In this document: in pieces, positions 8,323 through 15,894 of the stretch | How positions within the stretch are numbered: position 1 is the first letter of the stretch | Layout of the letters: every line of letters begins with the position of its first letter | Origin: Oscillospiraceae bacterium | Lineage (GTDB): Bacteria; Bacillota; Clostridia; Oscillospirales; Ruminococcaceae | Length of the DNA stretch: 35,243 nt | Direction of reading: 5' to 3' | Assembly: GCA_902779915.1 (NCBI GenBank) | Contig: CACZDM010000008.1 | Coordinates: forward strand, 1-35,243 | Notes under the pieces: model-generated | Told to the model about the DNA's origin: nothing | Database searches by the model: none | What the model saw: only the letters and a program-made list of their open reading frames with translations | Made by a program: the position numbers and the translations under genes

Positions 8323-9165
8323 ATGAAAAAAACAGCTATACTGGCAATGAAATACTATTTACAGGACCGCGAGCTTGATTATACTCAAATTGACGAGTTT
8401 TGTGAAGATTCAAAAATTTGTGATATAGACATTTTGCAAAACAAACTTTCAGCCATAAACACACGCCTTGTTGACAGGCAGTCTCTGGCTTTAGAAGCAG
8501 CAATCAATCCATTTAATTCTGACAAAAACTATAATTTTCTTGATAAATCTAAAATTAGCGTCATTGTTGGAAGTTTATCAGCATCAGTGTATCCTATATT
8601 TGAATATTTGGTTTCGGCATATGAAAAGGGCGTCAACTTTGTTAATCCAACTTTTTTCCCAAATTGTGTTGCAAATGCTCCAGCAAGCAGGCTCAGCATT
8701 TGGAATCAGTTTAAAAACCAAGTCACCAGTTTATCCCAAGGCAAGGGATCGGGGCTTGATTCAATAATGATTGCAAAAGACGAAATTTCAAGCCAAAAAA
8801 CCGAATATGCATGGGCTGGAGCAAGCGAAGAAACCGGAGCAGCGTTGGCGTTTGTTGGAGATTCTGATCAAAAAAGCATTAAACCGATTGCATATATTAA
8901 AAATTGTGAATCCAGATATATTGGAAATTTATCCGAAGATCAAGCAAAAAATTTTATAAATAGTGTGATATCATCGTGGGGAGTTGATAAATTTAAACAT
9001 AGTATAATATATAGCAAAGACTCAAAACTTTTTTCTTTGCAGCCTATGCTTGATTTGGGACGGGCCCTATTGAAAATAGGAAACAATGAGCTGGACTTGG
9101 CTGTTGTTGTTTCAGTTGACAGCATGGGATTTGTGTCTATGATGGAATTGGGGCGATATATATGA
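8323..9165 (+). CDS. Chain-length-factor-like ketosynthase homologue (inactive)
   Basis: 280 residues, shorter than a full KS (about 400). It has KS-like strands (KISVIVGSLSASVYPIFEYL) and the string NPTFFPNCVANAPASRLSIW, which resembles the N-terminal KS-like family (Ketoacyl-synt_2) found in aryl-polyene and related clusters. By eye alignment the position of the KS nucleophile is Gln139 (SLSQGKGSGLDSI). Cys-to-Gln replacement is the known hallmark of chain length factors in type II PKS. The C-terminal catalytic histidine motifs are absent. A probable role is as partner of the upstream KS to set chain length. SD TAGGAGG lies close to the ATG; its stop overlaps the next ATG (ATGA). Confidence 0.7.
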   Translation: MKKTAILAMKYYLQDRELDYTQIDEFCEDSKICDIDILQNKLSAINTRLVDRQSLALEAAINPFNSDKNYNFLDKSKISVIVGSLSASVYPIFEYLVSAYEKGVNFVNPTFFPNCVANAPASRLSIWNQFKNQVTSLSQGKGSGLDSIMIAKDEISSQKTEYAWAGASEETGAALAFVGDSDQKSIKPIAYIKNCESRYIGNLSEDQAKNFINSVISSWGVDKFKHSIIYSKDSKLFSLQPMLDLGRALLKIGNNELDLAVVVSVDSMGFVSMMELGRYI

Positions 9166-9581
9166 ACAGAGAAGAGATCGAAAAATGCATACCTCACAGA
9201 AAAGACATGCTGATTCTGGATGAAGCGACTGTTGATGGCGATTTTGCAACGGGGAAATATTTTGTTCGAGGGACGGAATTTTTTTTAAACGAACACTATC
9301 CCCAAAAGCAGATTGTTCCAGGGACGATTTTGTGTGAAATTATGGCGCAGCTTTTTGCAGTTTGCGTTTCAAAGAGGACGTCGGGAATGCCGGTTTTAGC
9401 TAAAATTGAGGAAGCATCGTTTAAGAAAATGGTCGTTCCTGGAGACAATTTAGACATATATGTTGAGGTTTTGAGCGGGGCGGTTAGGGTCTTGACGGCA
9501 AACTGTCAAATAAAGGTTTCAGACAAGGTGTGTGCGACAGCGAAGTTAACGGTTGCAAGTGTAATTTCAGAAAATTTTTGA
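9162..9581 (+). CDS. FabZ/FabA-like 3-hydroxyacyl-ACP dehydratase
   Basis: 139 residues, the usual length for a single hotdog-fold dehydratase. The start IPHRKDMLILDE matches the FabZ N-terminus. FFLNEHYPQKQIVPGTILCE contains the catalytic His45 (EHYP instead of the usual GHFP) and Glu59 (CEIMAQ). It would dehydrate 3-hydroxyacyl-ACP to trans-2-enoyl-ACP. The ATG overlaps the stop of the CLF-like gene by four bases, indicating translational coupling and a shared pathway. Confidence 0.88.
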   Translation: MNREEIEKCIPHRKDMLILDEATVDGDFATGKYFVRGTEFFLNEHYPQKQIVPGTILCEIMAQLFAVCVSKRTSGMPVLAKIEEASFKKMVVPGDNLDIYVEVLSGAVRVLTANCQIKVSDKVCATAKLTVASVISENF

Positions 9582-9628
9582 CATGATTCAACTTTTTAAC
9601 GTAATTATATTATACGGAGGGAATAAAA

Positions 9629-9868
9629 ATGAATGAAATTGAGAAGGTTGTTCGAGAAGAACTTGGAAAATTAACAAAAGCTGATGTGATTAATATGTCA
9701 ATTGATGAAGATATTTCGGAATACACCGGCCTGGATTCATTATCTTTTTTAGAATTATTCGGAAAAATTGAAGAAAAGTTTAAAATTCTTGTTCCTCCAG
9801 AAAAAATATCAGAAATACAAACAATAGCTGATGTTGTTAAAATTGTTGAAGAAAGCAAAAAATCATGA
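9629..9868 (+). CDS. Acyl carrier protein
   Basis: 79 residues, acidic. It has the GLDSLSFLEL motif in which Ser37 should carry 4'-phosphopantetheine. The following helix IEEKFKILVPPEKISEIQT is standard for helix III of an ACP. The 47-base gap from the dehydratase contains a good SD (GGAGGG). As a dedicated ACP next to KS, CLF-like and FabZ genes, it suggests a pathway separate from primary fatty-acid synthesis. Confidence 0.9.
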   Translation: MNEIEKVVREELGKLTKADVINMSIDEDISEYTGLDSLSFLELFGKIEEKFKILVPPEKISEIQTIADVVKIVEESKKS

Positions 9869-9895
9869 TCTTAATATTTAAAAGGAGCTTCTTGA

Positions 9896-10201
9896 ATGGA
9901 CATAAACAAACTGAGAAAAAATATTGACAGGATTGATGAAATTCTGTTGAAACTGTTTGAAAAGCGAATGCAAAATTCCATTGAGATCGCCAAATACAAA
10001 ATGGCTCACCATAAAAACATCAAAAATTTAACAAGAGAAAAAGAAATATTAAAAAAAATAAAAAATAGTTCAAATAAAAAATTTATTAGTGAAAATATTC
10101 TGCTATTCTCTGTAATTATGTATATAAGCAAAAATTTACAATATAAAAAAATTAAAAGCATGAATAACAAAAAATTCAAAAAACGAAGGGAGAAAAAATG
10201 A
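9896..10201 (+). CDS. Chorismate mutase-like (AroQ class) small protein
   Basis: 101 residues. The N-terminal helix LRKNIDRIDEILLKLFEKRM and the later TREKEILKKI match the AroQ chorismate mutase fold; by eye Arg7, Arg24, Lys35 and the Arg-Glu of TREKE correspond to active-site residues of the E. coli enzyme. One position usually Asp just before that Arg is not conserved. The tail is very Lys-rich. If active it would turn chorismate into prephenate. Its place between an ACP and a GNAT gene is unusual and suggests an aromatic unit, amino acid or starter in the product; this is inference. It could also bind another small molecule on the same fold. Confidence 0.65.
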   Translation: MDINKLRKNIDRIDEILLKLFEKRMQNSIEIAKYKMAHHKNIKNLTREKEILKKIKNSSNKKFISENILLFSVIMYISKNLQYKKIKSMNNKKFKKRREKK

Positions 10202-10740
10202 GTCTTGAGACAAAAAGGCTGATTTTGCGGCCCTGGGAAGAAAGCGATGCAAGGGATCTATATCAACACGCAAGCGATCCAAAAGTTGGCCCTATGGCTG
10301 GATGGCCGCCACACACAAGCATTGAAAACAGCCTGCAAATCATACGAGAGGTTCTTTCTGCGCCGGAAACTTTTGCAATCATTTTTAAGCAGACTTCCCT
10401 TCCAATCGGCAGCATAGCGTTGAAGTTTGGCTGTGATTTGGCTAAAAAAGAGGACGAAGCGGAGCTTGGATATTGGGTTGGGAGAAGCTATTGGGGCAAG
10501 GGTATTGCAACTGAAGCAGGAAAAGAAATGCTTCGCCATGCCTTTTTGGATCTTGGCCTAAATCGGGTTTGGTGTGGCTATTTGGATGGGAACGATCGGT
10601 CCAGGCGGGTTCAGGAAAAGCTCGGGTTTAAATACCAATGGACAAGCGATGATGTTCCTCTTCCGCGGCTTGGCCAGACCAAAAGAGGGCATGCAAATTT
10701 GCTGACAAAATCCGAGTGGCTGGCAAATCAGCAAAACTAG
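10198..10740 (+). CDS. RimJ/RimL-type GNAT N-acyltransferase
   Basis: 180 residues, typical for the RimJ/RimL/SpeG-like branch. It begins ETKRLILRPWEESDA and has ELGYWVGRSYWGKGIATEA with the CoA loop G-K-G-I-A, then GLNRVWCGYLDGNDRSRRVQ and EKLGF. The ATG overlaps the stop of the chorismate mutase-like gene (ATGA), with SD GGGAG upstream, so it is translationally coupled. It is visibly richer in G+C than the two genes before it, hinting at separate recruitment. Substrate unknown: a ribosomal-protein alanine acetyltransferase is the family default, product acylation is the context-based alternative. Confidence 0.85.
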   Translation: MSLETKRLILRPWEESDARDLYQHASDPKVGPMAGWPPHTSIENSLQIIREVLSAPETFAIIFKQTSLPIGSIALKFGCDLAKKEDEAELGYWVGRSYWGKGIATEAGKEMLRHAFLDLGLNRVWCGYLDGNDRSRRVQEKLGFKYQWTSDDVPLPRLGQTKRGHANLLTKSEWLANQQN

Positions 10741-10784
10741 CTCGCTTTAAATTTATGATTCGTCATAAAAATTTATGATTATAT

Positions 10785-10826
10785 TATAAAAATGTCGACA
10801 ACTTTTACAGCCATCGACACTTTATT
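10785..10826. terminator. Bidirectional terminator between GNAT and SASP genes
   Basis: Stem TGTCGA (10793-10798) with TCGACA (10814-10819), extendable by wobble pairs. There is a T-rich run on the plus side and a U-run for the minus side (10785-10792). The genes on both sides converge here. Confidence 0.5.
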
Positions 10827-10839
10827 TTCGTCATGAAAA

Positions 10840-11049
10840 CTAGTCTTTCAACGCGCTTTCATAGGATTCTATCATTTTTTTAACCATCTGTCCGCCTATT
10901 GATCCAGCTTCACGAGAGGTTAAATGGCCATTATATCCTTCTTTCAAATTAACGCCGACCTCGTTAGCTGCTTCCATTTTAAACTTATCCATCGCTTGAC
11001 GAGCTTCCGGAACAACTAATTTGCTATTACTCGAACTGTTCTTTGACAC
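10840..11049 (-). CDS. Alpha/beta-type small acid-soluble spore protein
   Basis: 69 residues from a GTG start with SD AAGGGAG. It has the family hallmarks: LVVPEARQAMDKFKMEAANE, containing the germination-protease cleavage region, and the second block LTSREAGSIGGQMVKKMIE. These proteins coat DNA in the forespore and protect it from UV and heat, then are degraded at germination. It is the strongest evidence that the organism is, or recently was, a spore former. A forespore sigma factor would be expected to drive it, but I could not pick a convincing sigma-G promoter. Confidence 0.93.
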   Translation of the reverse strand: MSKNSSSNSKLVVPEARQAMDKFKMEAANEVGVNLKEGYNGHLTSREAGSIGGQMVKKMIESYESALKD

Positions 11050-11264
11050 TTAAAACACTCCCTTTCGAAATCATGATATAAAATGCGTTTGTATTAATTA
11101 TTTTAACCTGATATAAAAAAAATATTTATGGAAAAAAATGAAATCTCAATAATAAATTTAATAAAAAATTGATTTTAATTTAAATATATTATATGTTTTT
11201 CTCAATTGATGATTATATTAAAAATCAAAAGGGAAGTCGGCTGGATCAACTGCCCCGTGTCAAA

Positions 11265-12740
11265 TTAAAATATATTTTCCGAACAAACGGTGAGCTTGCC
11301 CCTGTTTAGGACCTCGAATTGTGAAGTTGGAACATTTTTTTCGCATCCGTCTCCGCCCATGGAATCACACTCATTATCTATGAGATCATATCCCAAAGCT
11401 CTTGCCATAAACGAAAAATTCATGGTGTCTATGCCAAGGTTTTTGAGCCCGACGTCTAGTGGATATCTGCCCTGGGAACTCCAGTCATGCATAAATTTTA
11501 AATGGTTTTTTATGTGTGAATATTTATAAAAGTCTTGAATTTTATATAATTCGCTGTTGGTTATTACTTTTAAATTTTCTGGAGAGGTGTCTGTGAAACA
11601 AAACTGCGTAACAGAACCGATCATCTTCTTAGACTCATAGTCGCGCGCATATGTTTTTGCGTGTTCAAGGTATTTTGTGCAAAATATTCCATTGCATTCA
11701 AATGGATAGTAATAATCGCCATATTTAAAAGCATCGTTTATTTCTTTTATCGTTATTTCCCTGCCATTTTTGGAAACACAGGGCAAATCCCCCCTATATA
11801 AAACCAGCCTTCCGTCGCTGGTCATCTTGTCGAACTCTTCCCTTCCCAAAACGTTTGGCATGTCTGTGGATCTGGGAGTGTATTTATATAAAAGCCTGTC
11901 AATGTCTTTGGCGCTGACCAACTCGCCGGGATCTCTTCCGTTTTTAATTTCATTTTCCAAAATTTTATTAACGAATTCTTCAGCTTTTTGAGACTTTTCT
12001 TCTAAATTTTTATCATAGGAAACAAAAACATTTGGTTTTGATTTAAAAACCGATAAGTCTAGTTTTTTGCAATTAAAGAAAGCATATTCGTCTATTTTAT
12101 TAATATTTTCGGGTATATTAAAATATTCTAAATTTTCGCAGCCGGCAAACGCTCCTTTTTCAATACATTTTAGTTCGCTCGCTTCCTCAACGTCAACCTT
12201 TTTCAGATTTAAACAACCAAAAAAGCTGTCTTTTTCGATTTTTTGTATATTTTTTGTTATTGTTATATTTTCCAAGGATGTGCACCCAAAAAACATACCT
12301 TCACCAATTAAATTCAAATTTTTAGGCAATTTCACACTGCGCAAATTACAACAATCAGCAAAAAAATAGTGAACCAAGCCTAAAATTCTTGATTTTTCCA
12401 AATTATTTATGGCGACAAGTCCAGCAAGCCCCCGAAAAACATGTCCAACAATATCTATTCCCTCTTCGGGCAGGTTTATAACTTCGACTGCGCTTTCCCT
12501 CAAAGCCCCAGATTTAATCGAAGTAACAGTGTATAAAACCCCGTCAATCTCTAATTTTTTAGAAATGTTTAAAACTTTAATTGAAGGGTCAACACTTATT
12601 ATGCTGAGTTTACGTCCAACGCATTCATATGTTATCCCATCATGCACTTTTTCTTCTGCTCCAAATGCAACGCCAGAAAAAGTCAGGATTGACATCAAAA
12701 AAAACAGCGTCGACAACGTTAATGAAATCATCTTCTTCAT
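11265..12740 (-). CDS. Secreted LRR protein with ADP-ribosyltransferase-like C-terminus
   Basis: 491 residues. A Sec signal peptide covers 1-27 (hydrophobic core, then VAFGA). Residues about 45-240 are BspA-type leucine-rich repeats (units such as FFGCTSLENITI and FAGCENLEYFNI). A linker of charged helices follows to about 310. The last 180 residues read like an ART-fold toxin: LVLYRGD with Arg316, GIFCTKYLEHAKTYARDY (351 on) in the place of the second strand and helix, NLKVITNSEL, ALGYDLID, and finally SQFEVLNRGKL with Q474-x-E476 where ART enzymes have Q/E-x-E. That gives an R...Q-x-E pattern, though the middle S-T-S motif is replaced. The LRR part would bind a target and the tail would modify it. 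Enzyme activity is inference; the LRR and signal peptide are clear. Confidence 0.75.
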   Translation of the reverse strand: MKKMISLTLSTLFFLMSILTFSGVAFGAEEKVHDGITYECVGRKLSIISVDPSIKVLNISKKLEIDGVLYTVTSIKSGALRESAVEVINLPEEGIDIVGHVFRGLAGLVAINNLEKSRILGLVHYFFADCCNLRSVKLPKNLNLIGEGMFFGCTSLENITITKNIQKIEKDSFFGCLNLKKVDVEEASELKCIEKGAFAGCENLEYFNIPENINKIDEYAFFNCKKLDLSVFKSKPNVFVSYDKNLEEKSQKAEEFVNKILENEIKNGRDPGELVSAKDIDRLLYKYTPRSTDMPNVLGREEFDKMTSDGRLVLYRGDLPCVSKNGREITIKEINDAFKYGDYYYPFECNGIFCTKYLEHAKTYARDYESKKMIGSVTQFCFTDTSPENLKVITNSELYKIQDFYKYSHIKNHLKFMHDWSSQGRYPLDVGLKNLGIDTMNFSFMARALGYDLIDNECDSMGGDGCEKNVPTSQFEVLNRGKLTVCSENIF

Positions 12741-12804
12741 AAATTCACACTTCTTTCATAAATATAATAACTTTTGGTTTATATACCACAAACAATTTTT
12801 TGTT

Positions 12805-13005
12805 GGGTTATATTTGTCCCCATAAACCTTTTGCTTGAAATATCCGACCTCCATCACAAAAAGCTCAATAATTCACAATCTAATTGGCCATATTCTAAAA
12901 AACAATGCAAAAGCTAAAAAAAGCGCCGCCAGCTCCGGGCTAACTGTAATATTAAATCATAACTCAAGCCAAAACCTCTTTGAAAGCGCCCTCAACAAGC
13001 GGTAG
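12805..13005 (+). repeat. Dispersed repeat, copy B (single orientation)
   Basis: It begins GGGTTATATTTGTCCC (12805-12820) followed by CTTTTGCTTGAAA. The core starts GCGCCGCCAGCTC (12923), contains AACTGTAATATTAAA and CTTTGAAAGC, and ends CAACAAGCGGTAGC. It fills most of the 368-base gap between the LRR gene and the next plus-strand gene; no coding sequence was seen in it. Confidence 0.7.
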
Positions 13006-13049
13006 CTAAACGCCTATAACATAAAGTTGGATTTATTTTTAAAATTCTC

Positions 13050-13078
13050 TTGAACTTAAAAATAATTTGTGGTATAAT
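13050..13078 (+). promoter_or_regulatory. Promoter of the small winged-helix-like gene
   Basis: TTGAAC (13050-13055), a 17-base spacer and TATAAT (13073-13078). Transcription should begin near 13085, which rules out the in-frame ATG at 13067 as the start of the following gene. Confidence 0.7.
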
Positions 13079-13108
13079 ATGAACATATTGGCGATTGGAG
13101 GCTTGGAG

Positions 13109-13441
13109 TTGGAATTTCGCAAATTATCTAAAGGCGCTGAATTTTTGCTTGGAAGCATTTGCAAAGCAAGGGAAGCGGGCAAAGATCCCGCCCGGATTTT
13201 ATGGGAAGCTAGGGAAAGAAACAAAGAAAATTCCGGGGTCCAGGATCTTATGTCTTCTTCAAATCTTCGCAATGTGTTCCGTGAATTAGAAAGCGCTGGA
13301 TATATCACAACGCAATGGACGGGCGATTCTCTAACCTCGGTTTTGGTTGACGTCTCCATAGAAACCTACCGCGAAAAACTCAAGGAGAACAAACGAAAGC
13401 ATAGCATTATCGCTAAAATTTTCGGTTTTTTTAGGCGCTGA
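13109..13441 (+). CDS. Small winged-helix-like protein, function unknown
   Basis: 110 residues from the TTG at 13109. This start is chosen because a GGAGG (13097-13101) lies 7 bases upstream and the promoter overlaps the longer frame. The middle (SSNLRNVFRELESAGYITTQ followed by a VLVDVSIETY strand) has the shape of a recognition helix plus wing, so DNA binding is possible. The C-terminus is basic (KENKRKHS, then FGFFRR). I do not recognise the family. It stands alone and converges with the M56 remnant. Confidence 0.6.
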   Translation: MEFRKLSKGAEFLLGSICKAREAGKDPARILWEARERNKENSGVQDLMSSSNLRNVFRELESAGYITTQWTGDSLTSVLVDVSIETYREKLKENKRKHSIIAKIFGFFRR

Positions 13442-13464
13442 TCAAATATAGATGGTCTGCTGGT

Positions 13465-14049
13465 TTATTTTGAAACATAGCAATGTCGGCTTTCGTCCCA
13501 TTTTAACTCTTTAACGTCGGTTTTTGAAGGATTGTCTTTAGATGGACTGTTTCCTTTTATATCGGATATATCGGAATTTTTGTTTTTGTTTTTGTTTTCA
13601 GGAGCGTTGCTTGAGTTGTTGTTAGTATTGCTACCAGAAATGCTGTTGTTTCCCAAGTTGCTTGAGCTTGGCTGGGATTGCGATTCCTGCGAGCTTTGTT
13701 GGCTGTTTTCGGTTGTTTTAGGCGGGCTCGCAAGAGCAACTCCCGTCACGCTCAGTGCCCCAATTAATGCTGCAAATAAAGATATAACTTTTAGGCTTAA
13801 TTTTCTTTCTTTTTTCACGATTTTAATCCTTCTTTCTAAAATTTTTTTGTCAGCGGCAAACGATGGAAATGCCACGCCATTTGACGCTTCGAATTGTGAA
13901 ATTTTTAATATTAATATCAAATATTTTTTAATTTCAACATGTTCTATTACCAATTTATCCGTTGATATTTCTATGTCTTTTCTAAGCCTCCTCGTCAAAA
14001 AATTTATCGTCGGGTTAAACCAGTAAAAATTTTTTAGTATATTTATCAA
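13465..14049 (-). pseudogene. Truncated tandem copy of the M56 peptidase
   Basis: About 194 codons whose sequence is nearly identical to residues 206-315 of the adjacent M56 protein, followed by a Ser/Asn/Lys-rich tail ending KELKWDESRHCY like its neighbour (KELKWHKSQHCY). The N-terminal membrane helices and the HELMH zinc site are absent. The only possible starts are a TTG without SD, so it is probably not translated, or only by reinitiation after the upstream stop. The junction shows the short homology ATATTTGAT, consistent with a tandem duplication. Confidence 0.75.
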
Positions 14050-14052
14050 ATA

Positions 14053-15372
14053 TTAATGATCTGCTGGTTTATTTTGGGCATAGCAGTGTTGGCTTTTGTG
14101 CCATTTTAGCTCTTTAATATGGCATCCTCCTTCAAAGTCGGCTTTAAAGGCGTCGTCTTTGAGCATTTCCTTCTCTATGGAAGTCATGACTTCAGGATCT
14201 TCAATTTTGAGCTCGATATAACCTTTTTCATTAAGTTTTTTCATATATTCATCAAATTCTTTTTGGTTAAGCTTCAGGGTCTGTCCGCTTTCAAAGTCTT
14301 TGACAATATACTTTTTTTCTATACCTGAATTGTCAGTTTTATTTTCAGGACTGCTGTTGTTTTCCAAATTGCTTGAGCTTAGCTTGGATGGCGATTCCTG
14401 CGAGCTTTCTTGGCTGTTTTCGGTTGTTTTAGGCGGGCTCGCAAGAGCAACTCCCGTCACGCTCAGTGCCCCAATTAATGCTGCAAATAAAGATATAACT
14501 TTTAAGCTTAATTTTCTTTCTTTTTTCACGATTTTAATCCTCCTTTCTAAAATTTTTTTGTTCGCGGCAAATGATGGAAATGCCCCAACATTTGACGCTT
14601 CGAATTGTGAAACTTTTAATATTAATATCAAATATTTTTTAATTTCAACATGTTTTATTACCAATTTATCCGTTAATATTTCGATGTCTTCTTTAAGCCT
14701 CCTCGTCAAAAAATTTATCATCGGATTAAACCAGTAAAAATTTTTTAGTATATTTATCAAAAAATATTTAATATTGTCAAATTTTTTTATATGCATAAGC
14801 TCATGGAGAAAAATGAATTCCTGCTCTTTTTCGGACAGGGTCAGAAACCTTTTGGAAATCAAAATCTTAGGTCTGAATATCCCAACAGTTGACGGCGTCA
14901 GGATGCTGTCTTGAAGTGTTAAATCGACTTTTCTTTTAAAATTTAATTTTTTCTTCGCTATGTCGAATAATTTCAAATTTTCTGGGCCCAGTTCAATTTT
15001 TTTGTTTTTAATTTTATATTTTAGAATGATATACGCGCAGATATCTTTTAAACACAGGATTGCAAAAACAATCAAATGAGCAAAAAACGCTATATTCCAA
15101 AGGTTTATTGACTCCGAGCTTTGGCTTTGAATCTCAATTCTTGTCAAAACGTTTTCTCGGATTTCGCCAATTGGTTGAGTTATTTTTAGATTATTATGAA
15201 TATTTTCAAATTGAAACGGTATTATCAAAAATGTTAAAAATATTAGCCAAAACATTGAAATTAATTGTATAGGCATTTTTTTATTAATCTTTCTTATTCC
15301 CAAAATCATCAAGCCCAACATGGACGAAACCAAGGACATCCATGCAATTTTTACAACAAAACACCCCATCAT
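14053..15372 (-). CDS. BlaR1/MecR1-type M56 membrane metallopeptidase
   Basis: 439 residues. Hydrophobic helices lie near 1-25, 34-54 and 92-118. The zinc motif HELMH (His190-Glu191-His194) is followed by the helix ending in RLKEDIEILTDKLV, which would supply the third ligand. A fourth hydrophobic helix is at about 290-312. The rest is a low-complexity Ser/Asn/Glu tail ending in KELKWHKSQHCY, not a penicillin-binding sensor domain. Family members sense a signal and cleave the partner BlaI repressor. Its start overlaps the stop of that repressor gene by four bases. What it senses is unknown; no beta-lactamase gene is nearby. Confidence 0.88.
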   Translation of the reverse strand: MMGCFVVKIAWMSLVSSMLGLMILGIRKINKKMPIQLISMFWLIFLTFLIIPFQFENIHNNLKITQPIGEIRENVLTRIEIQSQSSESINLWNIAFFAHLIVFAILCLKDICAYIILKYKIKNKKIELGPENLKLFDIAKKKLNFKRKVDLTLQDSILTPSTVGIFRPKILISKRFLTLSEKEQEFIFLHELMHIKKFDNIKYFLINILKNFYWFNPMINFLTRRLKEDIEILTDKLVIKHVEIKKYLILILKVSQFEASNVGAFPSFAANKKILERRIKIVKKERKLSLKVISLFAALIGALSVTGVALASPPKTTENSQESSQESPSKLSSSNLENNSSPENKTDNSGIEKKYIVKDFESGQTLKLNQKEFDEYMKKLNEKGYIELKIEDPEVMTSIEKEMLKDDAFKADFEGGCHIKELKWHKSQHCYAQNKPADH

Positions 15373-15743
15373 TTTTCCTCTTCACCCACTAATTTTATCA
15401 ATTCTTCCAATTCTTGCTTTGAAAGTTTATTAGATTTTGTGAAATTTAACAACATTTCATTTATTGAGCCGTTAAACAATTTTCCAATTAAATTTTCGCT
15501 CTCTTGATTTTTATATTCATCCTCTGAAATGTTGGCTTCATATTTATATACGCTGCCCGCGACTTTATCAGACTTTAAGGCCCCTTTGGAAGCAAGCCGC
15601 GAGATCAAAGTTTTAACGGTGGTTTTGCTCCACGGCTTTTTTTCTTGAACCCTGTCAAAAATTTCACGCGAAGTGGCAACGCCTCCAAGCTCCCAAACCG
15701 CTTTCATAACCTCATACTCAGCATCTGTTACTTTATTCATCAC
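15369..15743 (-). CDS. BlaI/MecI-family transcriptional repressor
   Basis: 124 residues, standard family length. The winged helix runs from TDAEYEVMKAVWELGGVATS through KPWSKTTVKTLISRLASKGA and the wing. The C-terminal dimer helices contain LIGKLFNGSINEMLLNFTKS, the region normally cut or inactivated upon induction. It is cotranscribed and translationally coupled with the M56 peptidase. Two TACA-NN-TGTA dyads lie in its own promoter region, so autorepression is likely. Confidence 0.93.
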   Translation of the reverse strand: MMNKVTDAEYEVMKAVWELGGVATSREIFDRVQEKKPWSKTTVKTLISRLASKGALKSDKVAGSVYKYEANISEDEYKNQESENLIGKLFNGSINEMLLNFTKSNKLSKQELEELIKLVGEEEK

Positions 15744-15775
15744 TTTGAAAAACCCTCTTAAAAAAATATATTGAC

Positions 15776-15828
15776 TACAAATGTAATCGACGTGTATATA
15801 GTCTACATCTGTAGTCAGATTTTGTCAA
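15776..15828 (-). promoter_or_regulatory. BlaI promoter with two operators
   Basis: The minus-strand -35 TTGACA (15823-15828) and -10 TAGACT (15800-15805) are spaced by 17 bases. Operator 1, TACATCTGTA (15804-15813), lies between them within the extended dyad CTACATCTGTAG. Operator 2, TACAAATGTA (15776-15785), is 28 bases downstream. Both fit the BlaI/MecI consensus. Confidence 0.85.
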
Positions 15829-15894
15829 GCATTTTTTATATAATCTACTTTTTCAACAATTAATGTTGATCTAATGTCCGTGTTTTTGTTTATT

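Noticed and set aside
13067-13108. ATG start at 13067 for the winged-helix-like gene
   Set aside because: The codon lies upstream of and within the promoter (TATAAT at 13073-13078), so it would not be in the transcript.
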